Assembly (NCBI RefSeq): GCF_029867415.1
Contig: NW_026705461.1
Coordinates: forward strand, 1 to 64,000
Source: Vicia villosa
Taxonomy: Eukaryota > Streptophyta > Magnoliopsida > Fabales > Fabaceae
DNA: 64,000 bases
Reading direction: 5' to 3'
Within the stretch, counting starts at the first letter, position 1. Every line of letters begins with the position of its first letter. The position numbers were made by a program, and so were the translations under genes. Positions 42,998 through 54,712 of this stretch are shown in pieces. The notes beneath the pieces were generated by a model. That model was not told where the DNA came from and searched no databases. It was given only the letters and a program-made list of their open reading frames with translations.

Positions 42998-45900
42998 GTT
43001 CTATAATACGGTGAACTGACTTTTTATTAATCGAAATGTCGCGGTTAAGCAAGAGTCGCCACCGACTTTTATTTTATCCAAACAAATTCAGAAAGGCAAA
43101 AAGAAACAAAAAAAAACCTTTTAAAGAAAATCTGAGTTCGGGGGGTAATTTATGCAAAGGGAAGGTGTAAGGCACCCTTTGCATCCATGGTTTTCCATGG
43201 GCTCTTAATTGCTTTGCTTGCTCGTTTGTTTAGAAAATGTAGATGAAAGAGATAGGGACTTTAGCTTGTGAATAAGCGTTGCCCTTTTGAAAAATTATGA
43301 GAAAGAATATAATAAAAAGGTTTGAGCATTGCAAGGCAATTAGGGACAATTACCTTAAACTCAGATGATAGGTCTCTTTTTAGCCTTTCAGAATGAAAGG
43401 GTCTATCCTTGCCATAAGAGGGCAGGAAGCCTTTCGTTTGGAGGTTGAAGGGTCGTCGAAGCATCCTTTGCCATAAGACTGTCCCATGCCATAGAAGGGC
43501 AGGTAGTCTAAGGCAAGGATCAAAATAAGCCATTTCGTAGGCAGCCAGAAGATACCTCAGCCTTTTTCCGTAGGCAACTTCCGAGGGTCGAGGTCATTTG
43601 TGTATCGAAGGCAGCATCATTTAGGGTCGTGACCTTTTTATCGAGGCAACATGGCTGAGGTATCCTCGTATTCGAGGGACTTGGCTTATTCTGCAAAAAA
43701 CACAAAGGCAACAGGCAGCAGGCAACAGGCAACAGGCAACAAGGCAACAGAGAGGATTACCCAAAAGCGTGCGTGTGTGCACCAATCACGTGATTATATT
43801 CAATTATATTATCTTGTAAATTAATGAGGCTAATTCAATTTAATAGTTGTCACTCCCTATTTTACTAATCACACAGATAATACAAGGCAAGAAACAGTAA
43901 TATGGGGGAGGGGACAATGAAACCAGCGGATCCCTTAATAGGGTTTGGCATAAGTAATAATAAAAATAAAATAAAAAAAAGAAAAGATTTAGGGTTACCA
44001 ATGACGTAGCTTTGGCACTCGACAAACCCTGAAAAAGTGGGAAAAATGGCAAACAAAAATAGGGTAAGTGCATTATCAGTTCAGTGGCGAACACAGTTAA
44101 CCCTAAAAATAAGGATATAATGTATCTAGAATAAAATAAACAAAAATACTTAGCTTGATTTGATCTGATATGGTTAGCGGGAAGCCTCGGGGTTAACCCT
44201 GAAAAGAAACAAGGTAGGAAAAGATGAAGGCGAAACAAACCCTTATATAAAACAAACCAAACAGAAATTTAAATTAAATCAAGTAAAATACTTAACTTTG
44301 GGTTTTTGAATCAGGCGTGTATTCGGAAGGTATTTGTGAAGACAATCCTGAAAAGGCAAAGCACGAAAAGAAAATATTTCAGTGTATTGGAATGTTCGTC
44401 GTAAACCCTGAGTTAAGGTATGATTTAAATAAGAAAATATAAATGATTTAATTAATTATTGGTCTTGCGACCTAATTAATTAAATCAGGATAAGAAAATA
44501 AAATCGAATGCAAAAATAATTTTTATGAATTTTTTAAGGTTATAATAAAATAAATATGAATTTTTAAAGTAATTAAAGGTAAATTAAAATAAATAAATAA
44601 AATTATTAAACAAGTATATATGGATTTATTAATTTAAATAAATAAACAAATAAGTTAAATAATAAAATAAATGTATGAAAGATTTTATAAAAGTTTTCTA
44701 AGATTTTCTATATAGTTTTTATGTATAGAAACAAATTTAATAAAAAAACAAAAGTATATATATATATTTAAAAAAACGTGGCTGTGTAATTAAAATTAAA
44801 AAAAATTCAAAAATACTTAACTTCTGATCGTGTGTGACGCGCGCGTGTTGTCCATGGTGCACCTGCGGCTTCAGTCCATTGGATGTGACGTTGATGAGAT
44901 CTGACGGCTAGGAAACCAATGCACATGGCATGATGGTAGGTCGCAGAGCACAGGATCCCAGAGTCTGCAGGGAACGCGCGCGCTCCTTTTGATTCGAATA
45001 GACCAATGATTCCTCGCCACCTCATCATCTTCTTCAAGAATTTTCTGCAACGCATCTTTTACAGTGCTTATTGTACAAGCGCTATAAAAGCTCTACCTGC
45101 ACGAAATAACGAACACGACCAAAACACAACCAAAATATGGCGCACCCCTACCAAAACGATCGTATGGTTCATGCGATTTCAACTATAACCATGTCATACA
45201 CTAATTTTACCTGGAACGGGAAGCCCTAATTCGAGGCTGAAACCCTAACAATGGTGATCTATCCATAAACGCATCACAACACACCAAACTTTGCATAAAC
45301 AATAATTATAACATTATAAACATGAATATGTCATTAGATTCGCGAATGGAAGTATGAAAATATGTAATTGAGAGAACTTAGAATCGGATCAAGTAGGGCT
45401 TACAGTGCCTTGTTCTTGGAGCTTTGAGACTCGAAAACGGTTGGGAATTATTTTGTGATGCTCCAGGAACGATTCTTGATCACTTGCAACCCTTGAATTG
45501 CTTTAGATCTCAGAATTGAAGTTTTAGTTTTTTTGAAGAATTTTGAGCTCGGGTTAGGTATGCTCTGGCTGCAGATTTCGTCCCCTTATGATCTGAATTG
45601 CTTGTGTATATATACTAGAATGATTAGGGCAAGAGAAACTGATCAAATCTTCTTTGAATCTTGTATTTGCATATAGAGAAAATTTGATTGAAATTTGATT
45701 TTTTAAAGTTTCCAATCTTGGCCTAACTCAATATTTCCCTCACAAATTGGTCTAGCACGAATTTGCAATGAATATTTGAATATATTTGGTGATTAATGAT
45801 GATTCAATTGATTGGAAATAGAATCAAATCAAATTTTTTGTATTTACATGATTTATTTTAATTTTTAATCATTTTTATCATGAATAAAATTTATAATAAA

Positions 45901-46416
45901 TCACATAATTTCAAGTAAATTCTTGGCTATTGGTTATTGGGTTTTTAGATGACTTGTGGATCAAGGTTGGATAAAAAATATCTTAGGCCCATTTGCAAAA
46001 ATATTCACAATTCTTCATATTTTTCCTTCAAAAATAGCCCAACTTTGACAAGGTGTATCTCCTTCAATTCTTGAGGTATGGGAGTGTTCTTGGACATTTT
46101 GGAAACCTTAGAGAGTCCTCTAACCAACTTCTTTGGTCCTATATCAAAATCATTTTCCATTCTCATCTTATGACCTTTTGAAAAAAATGTCTTTTTGTTG
46201 ACTTTTGAAAAGGACCTATAATGTATGAAGCCATATCTCTTAAACCATTGACCTATGGGCTCTGATTCTTGGATCATTGGATAGAGGAATGAATTCTCTT
46301 CAAAATGAGCTTTGGTGGGCATTTTTTTGATGAAGTATGAATATTTGGTGAATTTTCAAAGTTTGGTTGACTTTTTTAGTTCATGCCCAAAATAGTAACT
46401 CTTGACTTTTGACTTC

Positions 46417-48681
46417 TGTCATACCCCAAATTTGTCCGCATTGGTGTTAATAGTCAATTCAATTTATTTAAACTTTTCTTCTACCAATTTTATTTATTTA
46501 TTTATTAATATATGTTTTAATCATATTCATTTTATAAAACCATTCTAGGTGAGGAGTCTTTTTTATGTTTTATCAAGTATTAACTATATGGCCCATTAAG
46601 ACTTCAAACTTAATGTGCAATTAAAAGTTACATAACAAAATGATTAAAAATTATATTAGGATTTTTAAATAAATGCTTAGTATATATATTTAAATACGTG
46701 TGTATTGCATCTAATTTATTATGATGTGTTTCTTTTCATATTTTTGGGTAAATTAAGATGGTAATTAAATCTCCTTCTCACCTTAACTATTATAATTTAT
46801 ATTGCTAGTCACTCATTTAAATTATCCTCTCATTATTTAGAAATTTCGTTAAAATTAGGATTGCTTTTTATTTTATTTGTTTCTAATCACTACTATAATT
46901 AAATAAATATGGTAATTATCATCAGCTATTATTTTTAAACATTAAGGCTATTTACGATTATTTTTGTCATGATTAATGTATTAACTATATATTTTTTCAT
47001 TCTTAGTAATTCATAAGATATTATTAATAAAAAATTGTGAATATTAGTTGAATCATGAAATTAATATCATCTACTTTTAATCAATTATTATCACTAAAAA
47101 CATGCATAATATTTATTAATTTTAATATTAAAATTATTATTAATTGTTATTGACTTAGTCAAACTAGGATATTTTTTTATCCCTTTCTTCTTCAACCTCG
47201 ATACGGCCACAGCGGCCACCCCTTTACCACCAAAAACTTTAATTCGGTTTCAACCCAAGCACAACAAGAATAGGAAAGAATCTCATCAATTGAATACCAA
47301 AAATTATGAGTTACAAGAAAATCAAATCTCTAAAAATCAAAATCCGAACAAATAAATACAATTTACACCAGCATTCAAATCTTTCCTAAATAAAAATCTG
47401 ATATTATAACTAAATCAAATCAACCACAGATTCAAAACTTTTCCTTAATTGATTCATAACAATAATCAGACTTGAATTTATTTCCTAATCTAACTAATTC
47501 TAAACCCCTATAAATTCACCCTAAAACTAGTTGAAAGGGACCGGGGGGAAAAATTAACACAAAATTCAAAGAGAGAAGGTGTAGAAAAGAAGGATTTCGT
47601 CGCGAAATCTCCCAAAGTTGCGTCGCCGAATTAGGAGTTTCAAATCTGAAACCCTAATCCCTTCCTCATTCCGCCGTCCACCTGAAATCAGAGACAAGGA
47701 TCAGGGATCGAAAGCAAATCCAACGCATCAAGGTTCACGGCGAGAAAGAGGTAACGACACTTAGCTTAATTTCTTGATGATGCATGTTGTTGTTGGGGTT
47801 TAAAATTGGGGATTTCAAGGTTAAGGGTTTGATTTATACATCGTAGTGATTGTTTGAGTGTGTGAATTTTTTCTGGGTTGAGTTTTGTTTTCTGGATTTT
47901 GAGAAGAATAAGGAAGAGAACGTAATGAGAGAGAAAGAAGGACTTGAGGAAATTGAAAATAATAAAATGAATCCTTTCACGTTTTTTTAACATTATTCTT
48001 TTACAAATTAAAATAAATAGTAATAATCAGATGTGCATTTTATCATTTGCCATAATTAATTTTTTTAATCTAAGTTAATCATGTACGTAGATCTATGTTA
48101 GTCTACCGTAACTTCGAGCGTGCATACGCACTGGATCCCAGCGGATCTTTATTAATTTACTTGGGCTTAAGCCCATGCGCTAATCACACCCTCCAGCCCG
48201 ATCCTTTTTTTAGTTTTTTTTTTTTTAAAACAAATTACACCCTATAACGTTTTGGACTCAATTGATCTTTTGGGCCAAATTTTTCACTATTAGAAACCAT
48301 CATTTTACTAACCTAGGAATAAGATGTATCCCTGTATAATTCTGTATAAAATGATTAATTTTAGTTAATGAATTCTATTTTGATTAATTAATATATACTT
48401 CTTAAAATCTGAACGAATAAATTAATATAATTAATATGTTTAATAATTTTTTTTTCCATTTAAATCTTTTTTTTTTTTTATATATTCATTAATTCTATAA
48501 TTTTATTATTTATATAAAATTGTTTTTTTAATAATCTATTTTGAAATGACTAATATGGTTAGTAACTAATGAGCCGATGACATTCTAATAAATGGGTAAG
48601 CCATTAACTTTATGTCAATTAACGTTTCTCTATTTCTAAAAAAATCACTAAGTTTATTTTTACTTTTATTAACCCATTCCT

Positions 48682-48769
<88 letters not shown>

Positions 48770-49340
48770 TGCTGAAATATCTAAATAATTCAAACCTTTT
48801 TTCTTATTATCATTACTAACATAATAATTTGAATCTAATATTATTTTCCCAAAAAATAGGATAGTGAATTTATTTTTAAATCAACCACGAACTACGTCTA
48901 CGATTATACCATTTCAACTCAGACAAATTCAAGGAGAGTTTCTAAAATACTTTCGCAATCCCTAATAAATACAGTTAACTAATCAAATATGAACTACGGT
49001 ACTCTGACTTCCTCATTGCACTAGAGGATACGTAGGCATAGGGTTTTGAAACCCTAGCGAGTATAACTATAAAAAATACTAACATATGAATAAAACTATT
49101 TTTTGGATATAGGTGAACGTACGTTTACCGTATCTTCAATTTAAATTTATAAAAACCTAAACCTAGAAGGGGTCCCCTTGAATACAAGGGAGACGAAGGG
49201 TGCCTAATACCTTCCCTCCGTTTAACCGACTCACGAACATAGAATCTCTGACCATAGGGTAATCCGTTTAATTCCCTTCCTTTAGGATAAAAATAAATGG
49301 TGGCGACTCTTTTCCTTAAAATTTAAAGCCGGTTGCTACA
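46417..49340 (+). mobile_element. Solo LTR of a different Ogre-like family, level 3
   Basis: TGTCATACCCCAAATTTGTCC..GGTTGCTACA, 2924 bp, flanked by ACTTC (46412-46416 and 49341-49345). It begins like an Ogre LTR read in the sense direction and ends with GGTGGCGACTCTTTTCC before GCTACA, so it is related to but diverged from the host LTR and lies in opposite orientation. A TATAAAT box is at 47509-47515. It holds no gene. It contains an 80-bp TA repeat. Confidence 0.88.
48687..48766. repeat. (TA)40 microsatellite
   Basis: Uninterrupted TA dinucleotides for about 80 bp, inside the level-3 solo LTR. Length is likely to vary between plants. Confidence 0.97.
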
Positions 49341-49731
49341 ACTTCTCTGATCTTTCCTTGCATCATCATGATCAACCCTTGATCAAATGATGATTTTAGG
49401 GTTATGAGGATGTTGTTGACCAAATATCTTGAACTTTGACTATATATTGACTTGAAATGACTGTTTTGCCCTTGAGAGTCGACTGTTGATCTAATCAGGG
49501 TTTAAGGGACTAAATTTGCTCTGTTTGACTTGAAACTTTATATGGAGATACTTTGGGATGTTAGTGACCCTATGGAACCACCTTGAGCCATTGATTCAAT
49601 GATTTTCCATCGAATTAATCAAACCCTAGTTCAGAGTTTTTGTATAGGAGAGTGTGTTTTGGAGCTTTGTCTTTTGTTCTGATTTTATGCGTGAAAAATA
49701 ACATGGGCAAATTTTGGGGTATGACACTCAT

Positions 49732-50911
49732 TGATGGTGTTACCCGTTTTCTCACTAAATCTAGCCTCCACCATCTTTGTACCGAACCCGTCCCTACTTA
49801 TGAGCCGCTCGTCTTAGAATTTTTGAGTTCTTTCAACTACGACACTCCCTCTAATCAACCATTCTCAACCGGTAGCATCCAATTTTGGATGTTCAACCGT
49901 GAATATACTCTAGATCAAGATGTCGTAGCTTCATATTTGCATTTTAATCATGCACCAAATGCTCACCTCTCAATCTTTCAAGAACTCAATGGTCGATCCT
50001 GGGAGGACCACACTTTTGAATTTTGGTTCAATCTCACTGGCGAAATTCCTACCGGTTGGAGAGCTCTCCATGCTTCTCACATTCAAAACCCCGCTATACG
50101 TTATTTTCAACGTGTTTTGGGGCATACTATTTTTGCGAGATCTAACAACCACAAGGTAAACCAAAATGAATTATTTTTCCTTTACTGTGCGCTTAACAAT
50201 ATCCGTTTCAACGCCGCACCGTTCATGTTCCAACACATCCAAGGCTTAGTCAACGCCCCCGCTACAAACCCATTCTTGCTTGGCGGAATTATTACTTCCT
50301 TGGCCTGTGCTTTAGGTCTTGGTGACGAGCTCCTCTCACTCTCACATCTCATGAAGCCTGCTCAGTCACTCGATCTCACCTACTGCCGTGACTCCCACTT
50401 GGTTTCACCCCGCCATGATGGCCGATACACTTTGGTCGTCAACAAAGTTCTTATTCCTTATGTCATCCTTCCGTGCCCCGAAAGAATCAACGTCCGTTAT
50501 GTTCAACGTTGGAGGCTTATTGAAGACAACCCTCAAGATAACCAACAAGAACACCCTAATGAACCTATGGATGCAAATGAAGAAGAACTCAACCAAGGGC
50601 AAGCTGATGTCAACCAACCTCATCCAAACAACCCTCCACCTATCACTCTTGAAGCCATGTATGCTGCTATTCTACGCCAAGATCAACTCGTTCAGGCTAT
50701 GCAGACAAACCAAACTGAAACAATTAGGCTCATCCGAGAGATGCAACAGGAGCACCGTGACTATGCTATTCGGAACGAAAGTCAATACACTGAAATTGCT
50801 ACATATTTGCATGATCTTGACATTCGTGTGAATGACTCTCCTCCTGATAGACGTCGCCGTGTTCGTACAAGAGGCGCAAGCAGTTCTCGCAACCGCAACA
50901 ATGAGGAGTAG
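49732..50911 (+). pseudogene. Extra ORF B of the Cyclops-like element, 3' part
   Basis: The frame continues from 33042 and runs to TAG at 50909-50911. ORF B would be about 454 codons in all. It has the Athila ORF-1 pattern: YEPLVLEFLSSFNY, FWMFNREYTLDQDVVASYL, ENPAIR-like QNPAIRYFQRVLGHTIF, and FLLGGIITSLACALGLGDEL. The C-terminus has an acidic glutamine/asparagine-rich linker, a helix with regularly placed glutamines (LEAMYAAILRQDQLVQAMQ) and a basic tail (DRRRRVRTRGASSSRNRN) that could bind nucleic acid. No stop or frameshift is present apart from the Ogre insertion. It is homologous to ORF A upstream, so the element has two paralogous extra genes. The biochemical role is unknown. Confidence 0.88.
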
Positions 50912-51937
50912 TTCTTATGCACTGAGGACATTGCATCATTTAAGTCTGGGGGAGTCGTATTATTTCTATTTCCTTTAGTTTTATTTTTCCCTTCAGTTTA
51001 TTTCCCTTCCTTGTAATGTTTTTCTAATTCAATAAAAGAATATTTATGGAATTTAAGTCTTATATGTATAATTCCGTAGCTATTTCAATTTCTTCCATTT
51101 TCTTGAACCATAACAAAAACTTTTGCTCTTAAACGATAAACACAAACCCCACACGTTTGAGAAATACGAAGCTACTCAAACACTCAACGCATTGAAACTG
51201 AATATAGTCAATATCCTTATTGTCCCAACACTCTAAAACCCCCAAGTATGCGTAACCGATTTGAATACCCGTTATACCGAAACCATCGACTTTAATTTTT
51301 GAAGTAACCCTTAGTAGTTTATTCTAGCAGTCGGCACCGTCTTAGATACAAACTACGCAGAGAGTCGATGAATATAAGTGTATGATCCTCATAATAATAA
51401 TTATGTGCTTAACCATAATAAGAAATGTGCCTACTAAGTAAGGTGATCCTCACAAGATCATTTAACCTAACGGTCGCAAATCTCAAATACAAAGAATTTA
51501 AAAACTCATTGTCGATTGGTTCAGAAGTCATCTGGTACTGAACTTGGTAGGAAGGACTATTGTCCGATTCCCCACAATCTACAAGTGAGTGCTAAGGAGT
51601 ATACCACATATTGTGCCAGAACTCCATGAGAAGGATCATAGTCACTAACCGACTACTCTGCTATGTGCGTGTCAAGATAATGGGCTTAATGTGATTGCGC
51701 GCGAATGAAAAGGGTAAAACATGATGACGAGTCAAAAGGTTGAGCTATAATGGCATGATTCGGATTGGTATGCATACTGGGAGTTGTTTAGTGTTGCTAC
51801 TATAAGTTTATTGCTAGGATCATTATCATTATTTTCAAATAAGAACACTATGTAGCTAAGTATGACCGAACGACGTGGTGGAAGTGTGTTTCATTTATCT
51901 TTATCTTATTATTTTGCTTGAGGACAAGCAAAGGTTC
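50912..51937 (+). other. 3' untranslated block of the Cyclops-like element with a conserved hairpin
   Basis: It opens with GAGGACATTGCATCATTTAA followed by the polypurine-like AAGTCTGGGGGAG (50942-50954). The next kilobase has no gene, yet parts match the level-0 element at 54800-55600. An 8-bp hairpin is at 51441-51463 (AGGTGATC, 7-nt loop, GATCATTT). Confidence 0.7.
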
Positions 51938-51952
51938 AAGTCTGGGGGAATT
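51938..51952 (+). other. Polypurine tract of the Cyclops-like element
   Basis: AAGTCTGGGGGAATT directly precedes the 3' LTR. A second, similar motif is at 50942-50954. Confidence 0.85.
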
Positions 51953-53692
51953 TGATAACACGATTTTATATCGTATATTTAGCTTAAAATCCATAGATAT
52001 TTATAGCATTTTCAATTTATTATGTAAATTTATTATGATATTACGCGAGTATTTGCTTTGTTTCAGGTTTTACACTCTAATCACGACTATTTGCGAAAAG
52101 GAAAGAAAATGGAGCTTAAATGACCAATATTTATGCCTAAAAGATGAAAAAGGAGTGCTTAAGTGAAAGAGGGGTGCAATTAGGACCCAAAAGGCCCAAA
52201 AGAGACAGTCCAGCCCACCATGGAACCAAAGGCGCGTGGCCCAAACCTTCCCAGCTAGTGGAGACGCACGTCTCCAACGTTCCAAAGGCCACCTCAGCAA
52301 AAGGAGACGCACGTCTCCAAGCCTTCCTACATCTTCTCCACTTGAGACGCACGTCTCAAGTCAGTCAAGGCCGCTTCCTGAAGAAACGGAGACGCACGTC
52401 TCCACACCCAGTCTGCAAAGTCCCCACTTTTCACGCAGCGTCACAGCAAAACCTCTCCTATAAATAGAACCTGCTACCTCACTTCCAAATGGTCTGATTT
52501 CCTGCCAACGAAGTGCTGCCGAAATTGTACCGCGAACCGTATTTCTTTATTCTGCTTTCATTCAAACACTTATTTTCTCACAACGATTTCTACACTGGAA
52601 ATTGTTGTGAACTTTTTATAGATCTAGCCTTACGTTAGATTTATCGCTTTTACTTCCTTGTTTTATTTACTGCCATTCCAAGAACGATCCAGCCAACCTG
52701 TGGTGGAAGTTCAGTACTTGAAGATCCAATTACCATTTATTTAATTCAGGTTTTTATTTACCGCCTTAATTTATATTATTATTGCATGATATATTGTATG
52801 CCATTTACTATGCCTATTATTATGAACCGAACCGATTTATGCATGTTTAACCATATTAATATGTCTGGCTAAATTATTAAGATATCGGTATGTAAAGTAA
52901 GTTAACCGTAGGGATCCGAAATAAATTGGCTTAATTATGTTTTATTAACTATCACTTGTTTTTGGTCTGTATGTCTAATTTAATTAGTAAGTCTTAAAAC
53001 CAATAGAGCGAAAGTTTGAGGGGTTAAGACGGTCAAAGGTTAAAATCAATAGAGCGAAAGTTTGAGATCTTTAACTGGATAGTAGACATGGGACATTAGT
53101 TTTAAGGACGGCGAAAGCGTATTAGAACTAATTAGAACTTATTTATTTTCAAAAATTGTTTTTACACCCGAGCGGGATGGCGAAAGCGTACGTTAGGGAT
53201 ATTAGCATGTTCCGAGTCAACAGAGCGAAAGTTTGAGATTAGGAGATTTAAATAGATAACAACTTCATAAAACGGGCATTTTATTAATTACGTTGTTTCC
53301 AAAAAGCTTTTCTAAAATCTAATGGGATGGCGAAAGCGTACATTAGGATTAGGACAGTAATCTAAATCAACAGAGCGAAAGTTTGAGATGAGGATTTTTA
53401 ATCAATTGAATTAGTAAAGATTTTTAATTAAATTATGCAAAAGCCAATGGACCTTCGGATCACCTTAAGTTAAACGAAATACATACTGATATCTGTCTTT
53501 TATTATATTCTTAATTTTTCACTCACTTTCCCTTAGGAACAATCGAAATTTTAGTAGCCCTAGCTTTACATAGTAACCTTAGATAACGGTAGATCGATTC
53601 ATAGTCCCTGTGGATTCGATATCTTTTAAAACTACACGACACGACTGTGCACTTGCAGTCATCAGATTTATAGACACGTAAAGTCGCGATCA
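51953..53692 (+). repeat. 3' LTR of the Cyclops-like element
   Basis: 1740 bp equivalent to 29-1768 at a constant offset of 51924, with about six substitutions. Palindromes are at 52259-52404, TATA box at 52459-52467, and the GCGAAAG motifs at 53005-53387. Confidence 0.95.
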
Positions 53693-53697
53693 AGAAC

Positions 53698-54712
53698 ATT
53701 TTGTTTTTCACGTTGAATTGCTTTTTGAGTTGGTTGATAATACTTATTTTGATATGTTTTCAGCTGATTTTTAATTATTACTCCCTCCGTTCCTTTTTAA
53801 GTGTCGTTTTAGATGAATTTTTTTGTTCCTATTTAAGTGTCGTTTTATAATTTAATGTTATAATTTGTCATTTATACCCTTATTTTTTCAATAACTCCAC
53901 CTCAAAATTTTCAATTAGTTATTGAAAAAAGAGAGTGTATGATTGAATTTATTTAGAAAGTGAAAAATAAATAAGGGTATAATAGAAAAAGTAAATCTAA
54001 TAATTCATTATCTTAAGTGAAGAGCTTTTTGCTAAAACGACACTTAAAAAGGAAAGGAGGGAGTATCTGACTTTGATGATACTTACTCTTGATATTCATG
54101 TACCGACTCTAACATTTGCTTTGTTTGTGCTGAGATTGAGGCTGCCTTGCAGGGTGACATTTTTCCTACATGTGAAGTTGTCGATGAAGTTGTTCATGCA
54201 GCTAAAGCTCTTGACATCCCGGCTGTCCCAAACACTTCATCCATTGAACAACAACCTTATTTAGAGATGAAACCACTCCCTAAAAATCTGAAATATGCTT
54301 ATTTAAATAGGAATGAAAAACTCCCGATTATAATTTTTTTAACCTTGATTTTGATCAAGAAAATAAGCTTTTACAAGTTTTAAAGAAGCATAATAAGGCG
54401 GTTGGATGGACATTGGATGATATTCCAAGTATTAGCCCTTCCATGTGTATGTATGCACAGGATTTTACTTTTAGATGAAACAAAAGCAGCGAGGCAGCCC
54501 CTTCATCCATTGATCCTTGATGTTGTGAGGAACGACATCAGTTTCACGTGTGCATTCGACACTTGAAACAAATATAAAGGTGAAGGCACTAAAACAAATT
54601 TCAAGGTCAAAGAACATCTGAAACTTCTGCATGTGAGCCCTACTTTGAAAGGAGAGACTTTTAAGGAGCCCTCACTAGAAAAGGCTGTGTATGCAATCAT
54701 CCATCCTCCTTG
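53698..54712 (+). pseudogene. Broken pol of the level-0 Athila-lineage element
   Basis: After the MITE is ignored, the frame reads the protease-RT linker (PYLEMKPLPKNLKYAYLN and LKKHNKAVGWTLDDIPSISP), aligned with [19 protein letters not shown] and [20 protein letters not shown] in the level-1 pol. A stop lies at 53774 close to the MITE, and a 4-bp TATG duplication near 54450 shifts the frame. After VVRND (about 54530) the sequence jumps to an integrase C-terminal type ending (FKVKEHLKLLHVSPTLKGETF), stopping near 54712. Reverse transcriptase, RNase H and most of integrase have been deleted. It is a dead relic. Confidence 0.8.
53781..54063. mobile_element. Stowaway-type MITE
   Basis: 283 bp with terminal inverted repeats beginning CTCCCTCCGTTCC (right end GGAAAGGAGGGAG) and a TA duplication (53779-53780 and 54064-54065). 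The ends continue as GTGTCGTTTT / AAAACGACAC. No coding capacity; such elements are moved by Tc1/mariner-type transposases. It lies within the level-0 relic. Confidence 0.92.

Larger units (their letters stand above)
33043..49726 (-). mobile_element. Ogre-type derivative without pol, level 2, inserted in ORF B
   Basis: Ends are TG..CA with TSD CTCAT (33038-33042 and 49727-49731). The primer site next to the right LTR and gene direction give minus orientation. LTRs are about 3.79 kb (33043-36834; 43002-49726 minus the nested solo LTR) and differ at roughly 17 positions plus small indels by eye. The internal part is only about 6.1 kb and holds ORF1, a gag C-terminal ORF and a 3' UTR tandem array. 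Protease, reverse transcriptase, RNase H and integrase are absent, so it depends on complete Ogres. Confidence 0.93.
43002..49726 (-). repeat. 5' LTR of the Ogre derivative, split by a solo LTR
   Basis: 43002-46416 plus 49346-49726 match the 3' LTR closely. The first base pair reads TA instead of TG. TATA box at 45607-45614, GNRA hairpin at 44444-44487, and the TGGCGACTCT copy (as AGAGTCGCCA) at 43062-43071. A GCGCGC expansion near 44976 is absent in the other LTR. Confidence 0.92.
29..53692 (+). mobile_element. Cyclops-like Athila-lineage Ty3/gypsy element carrying five nested insertions (level 1)
   Basis: The element begins TGATAACACG and ends GCGATCA, and is flanked by the perfect 5-bp duplication AGAAC (24-28 and 53693-53697). 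Both LTRs are 1740 bp and differ at about six positions by eye, so insertion is recent. Internal order is LTR, tRNA-Asp primer site, gag-pol, extra ORF A, extra ORF B, conserved 3' untranslated block, polypurine tract, LTR. Removing three level-2 insertions and their TSD copies leaves about 14.0 kb. The tRNA-Asp primer site, the DLGAS protease, and the ORF1-type genes after pol are Athila-lineage traits, and the length recalls pea Cyclops elements. Exact family needs a repeat-library comparison. Confidence 0.93.
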
